Assembly: GCA_025363535.1 (NCBI GenBank)
Contig: JANYDP010000114.1
Span: forward strand, 1 to 6,130
Source: Verrucomicrobiota bacterium
Lineage (GTDB): Bacteria > Verrucomicrobiota > Verrucomicrobiia > Limisphaerales > CAIQOK01
Reading direction: 5' to 3'
DNA length: 6,130 nucleotides
A program made the translations under genes and the position numbers. Positions 6,043 to 6,130 of this stretch are shown here, one piece after another (position 1 is the stretch's first letter; every line of letters starts with the position of its first letter). A model generated the notes under the pieces. That model saw only the letters and a list, made by a program, of their open reading frames with translations. It did no database searches and was not told the origin of the DNA.

Positions 6043-6130
6043 ATGAACTGCCCCCACTGTCACACCGCGAACAGCGTCAAGAATGGCACCTCCCGCCACG
6101 GTCACCAGCGCTGGCGCTGCCCCGCCTGCC
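6043..6130 (+). CDS. IS1 InsA-like transposase N-terminal zinc finger (partial, runs off window)
   Basis: The 29 complete codons from ATG 6043 to the window edge encode a compact zinc-ribbon: Cys3-Pro-His-Cys6 early on, then VKNGTSRHGHQRWRCPAC with Cys26-x2-Cys29. The E. coli IS1 InsA protein starts the same way (CPSC, then VRNGKSTAGHQRYLCSHC), including the shared NG and GHQR residues. InsA binds the IS ends, and a frameshift or fusion with the downstream part gives the active transposase in IS1 elements. Too little is visible to see the helix-turn-helix or the DDE catalytic residues. Other transposases, such as IS1595 or ISL3 types, also start with a CPxC ribbon, but the GHQRWRC arrangement fits IS1 best. 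The reading opposes the acyltransferase remnant on the other strand. Confidence 0.7.
   Translation, partial: MNCPHCHTANSVKNGTSRHGHQRWRCPAC

Larger units (their letters stand above)
6005..6130 (+). mobile_element. Left end of an insertion sequence, probably IS1 family (partial)
   Basis: The element is recognised from its first ORF, an InsA-like zinc finger, which starts at 6043 and runs off the window. The left boundary is a guess: GGTATTGATGCAACTGATGG starts at 6005. It begins with GGT like many IS1-family ends and loosely resembles the IS1 left end (GGTGATGCTGCCAACTTACT). It sits 38 bases before the ORF, a normal kind of distance for this family. The other end and any target duplication are outside the window, so neither boundary nor family can be confirmed. 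Composition turns abruptly GC-rich after about 6040 compared with the AT-rich acyltransferase. Confidence 0.55.

Overview
The window looks like a chromosomal segment of a moderately GC-rich, Gram-negative-type bacterium. One hand-counted row, 1681-1740, is 41/60 G+C. Most starts lack a clear Shine-Dalgarno sequence, and the window carries an O-antigen-ligase-like protein with a TPR tail. Together these would fit the Planctomycetota/Verrucomicrobiota group (Verrucomicrobiota is my guess), but no marker gene here settles the taxonomy.

Layout, left to right. (1) 1-153 is the C-terminal end of an NAD(P)-dependent aldehyde dehydrogenase whose body lies outside the window. (2) 159-530 is a small ORF, five bases after that stop. 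It appears to be an in-frame chimera: its first ~32 residues look like the start of a DUF1697 protein and the rest looks like the C-terminal part of a YdeI/OmpD-associated (OmdA) protein. (3) 531-627 is a short non-coding gap with a 9-bp tandem duplication and no convincing promoter. (4) 628-4997 is a tight three-gene same-strand cluster. It holds a membrane O-antigen ligase/polymerase-like protein with a TPR tail, a GMC-type flavoprotein oxidoreductase with an inserted four-cysteine iron-sulfur-like motif (start overlapping the previous stop as ATGA), and an extended-SDR NAD-dependent epimerase/dehydratase-like protein 9 bp later. (5) 5004-~6004 on the minus strand is a visibly more AT-rich membrane acyltransferase (acyltransferase family 3), broken by a -1 frameshift and missing its N-terminus. 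(6) From about 6005 to the right edge is the beginning of an insertion sequence whose first ORF encodes an IS1 InsA-like zinc finger. It is the likely reason the acyltransferase lacks its 5' end.

The three-gene cluster is most simply read as surface polysaccharide or glycan assembly. The ligase/polymerase would act on lipid-linked glycan at the membrane. The flavoprotein and the SDR form a plausible oxidise-then-reduce pair acting on a sugar or lipid-linked sugar, and the acyltransferase would once have decorated the glycan. The last two statements are inference from family and neighbourhood. The right end looks like decaying accessory DNA. I saw no RNA genes, CRISPR array or replication origin. 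The best candidates for something unusual are the chimeric small protein, the four-cysteine GMC enzyme with its SDR partner, and the IS-interrupted acyltransferase.
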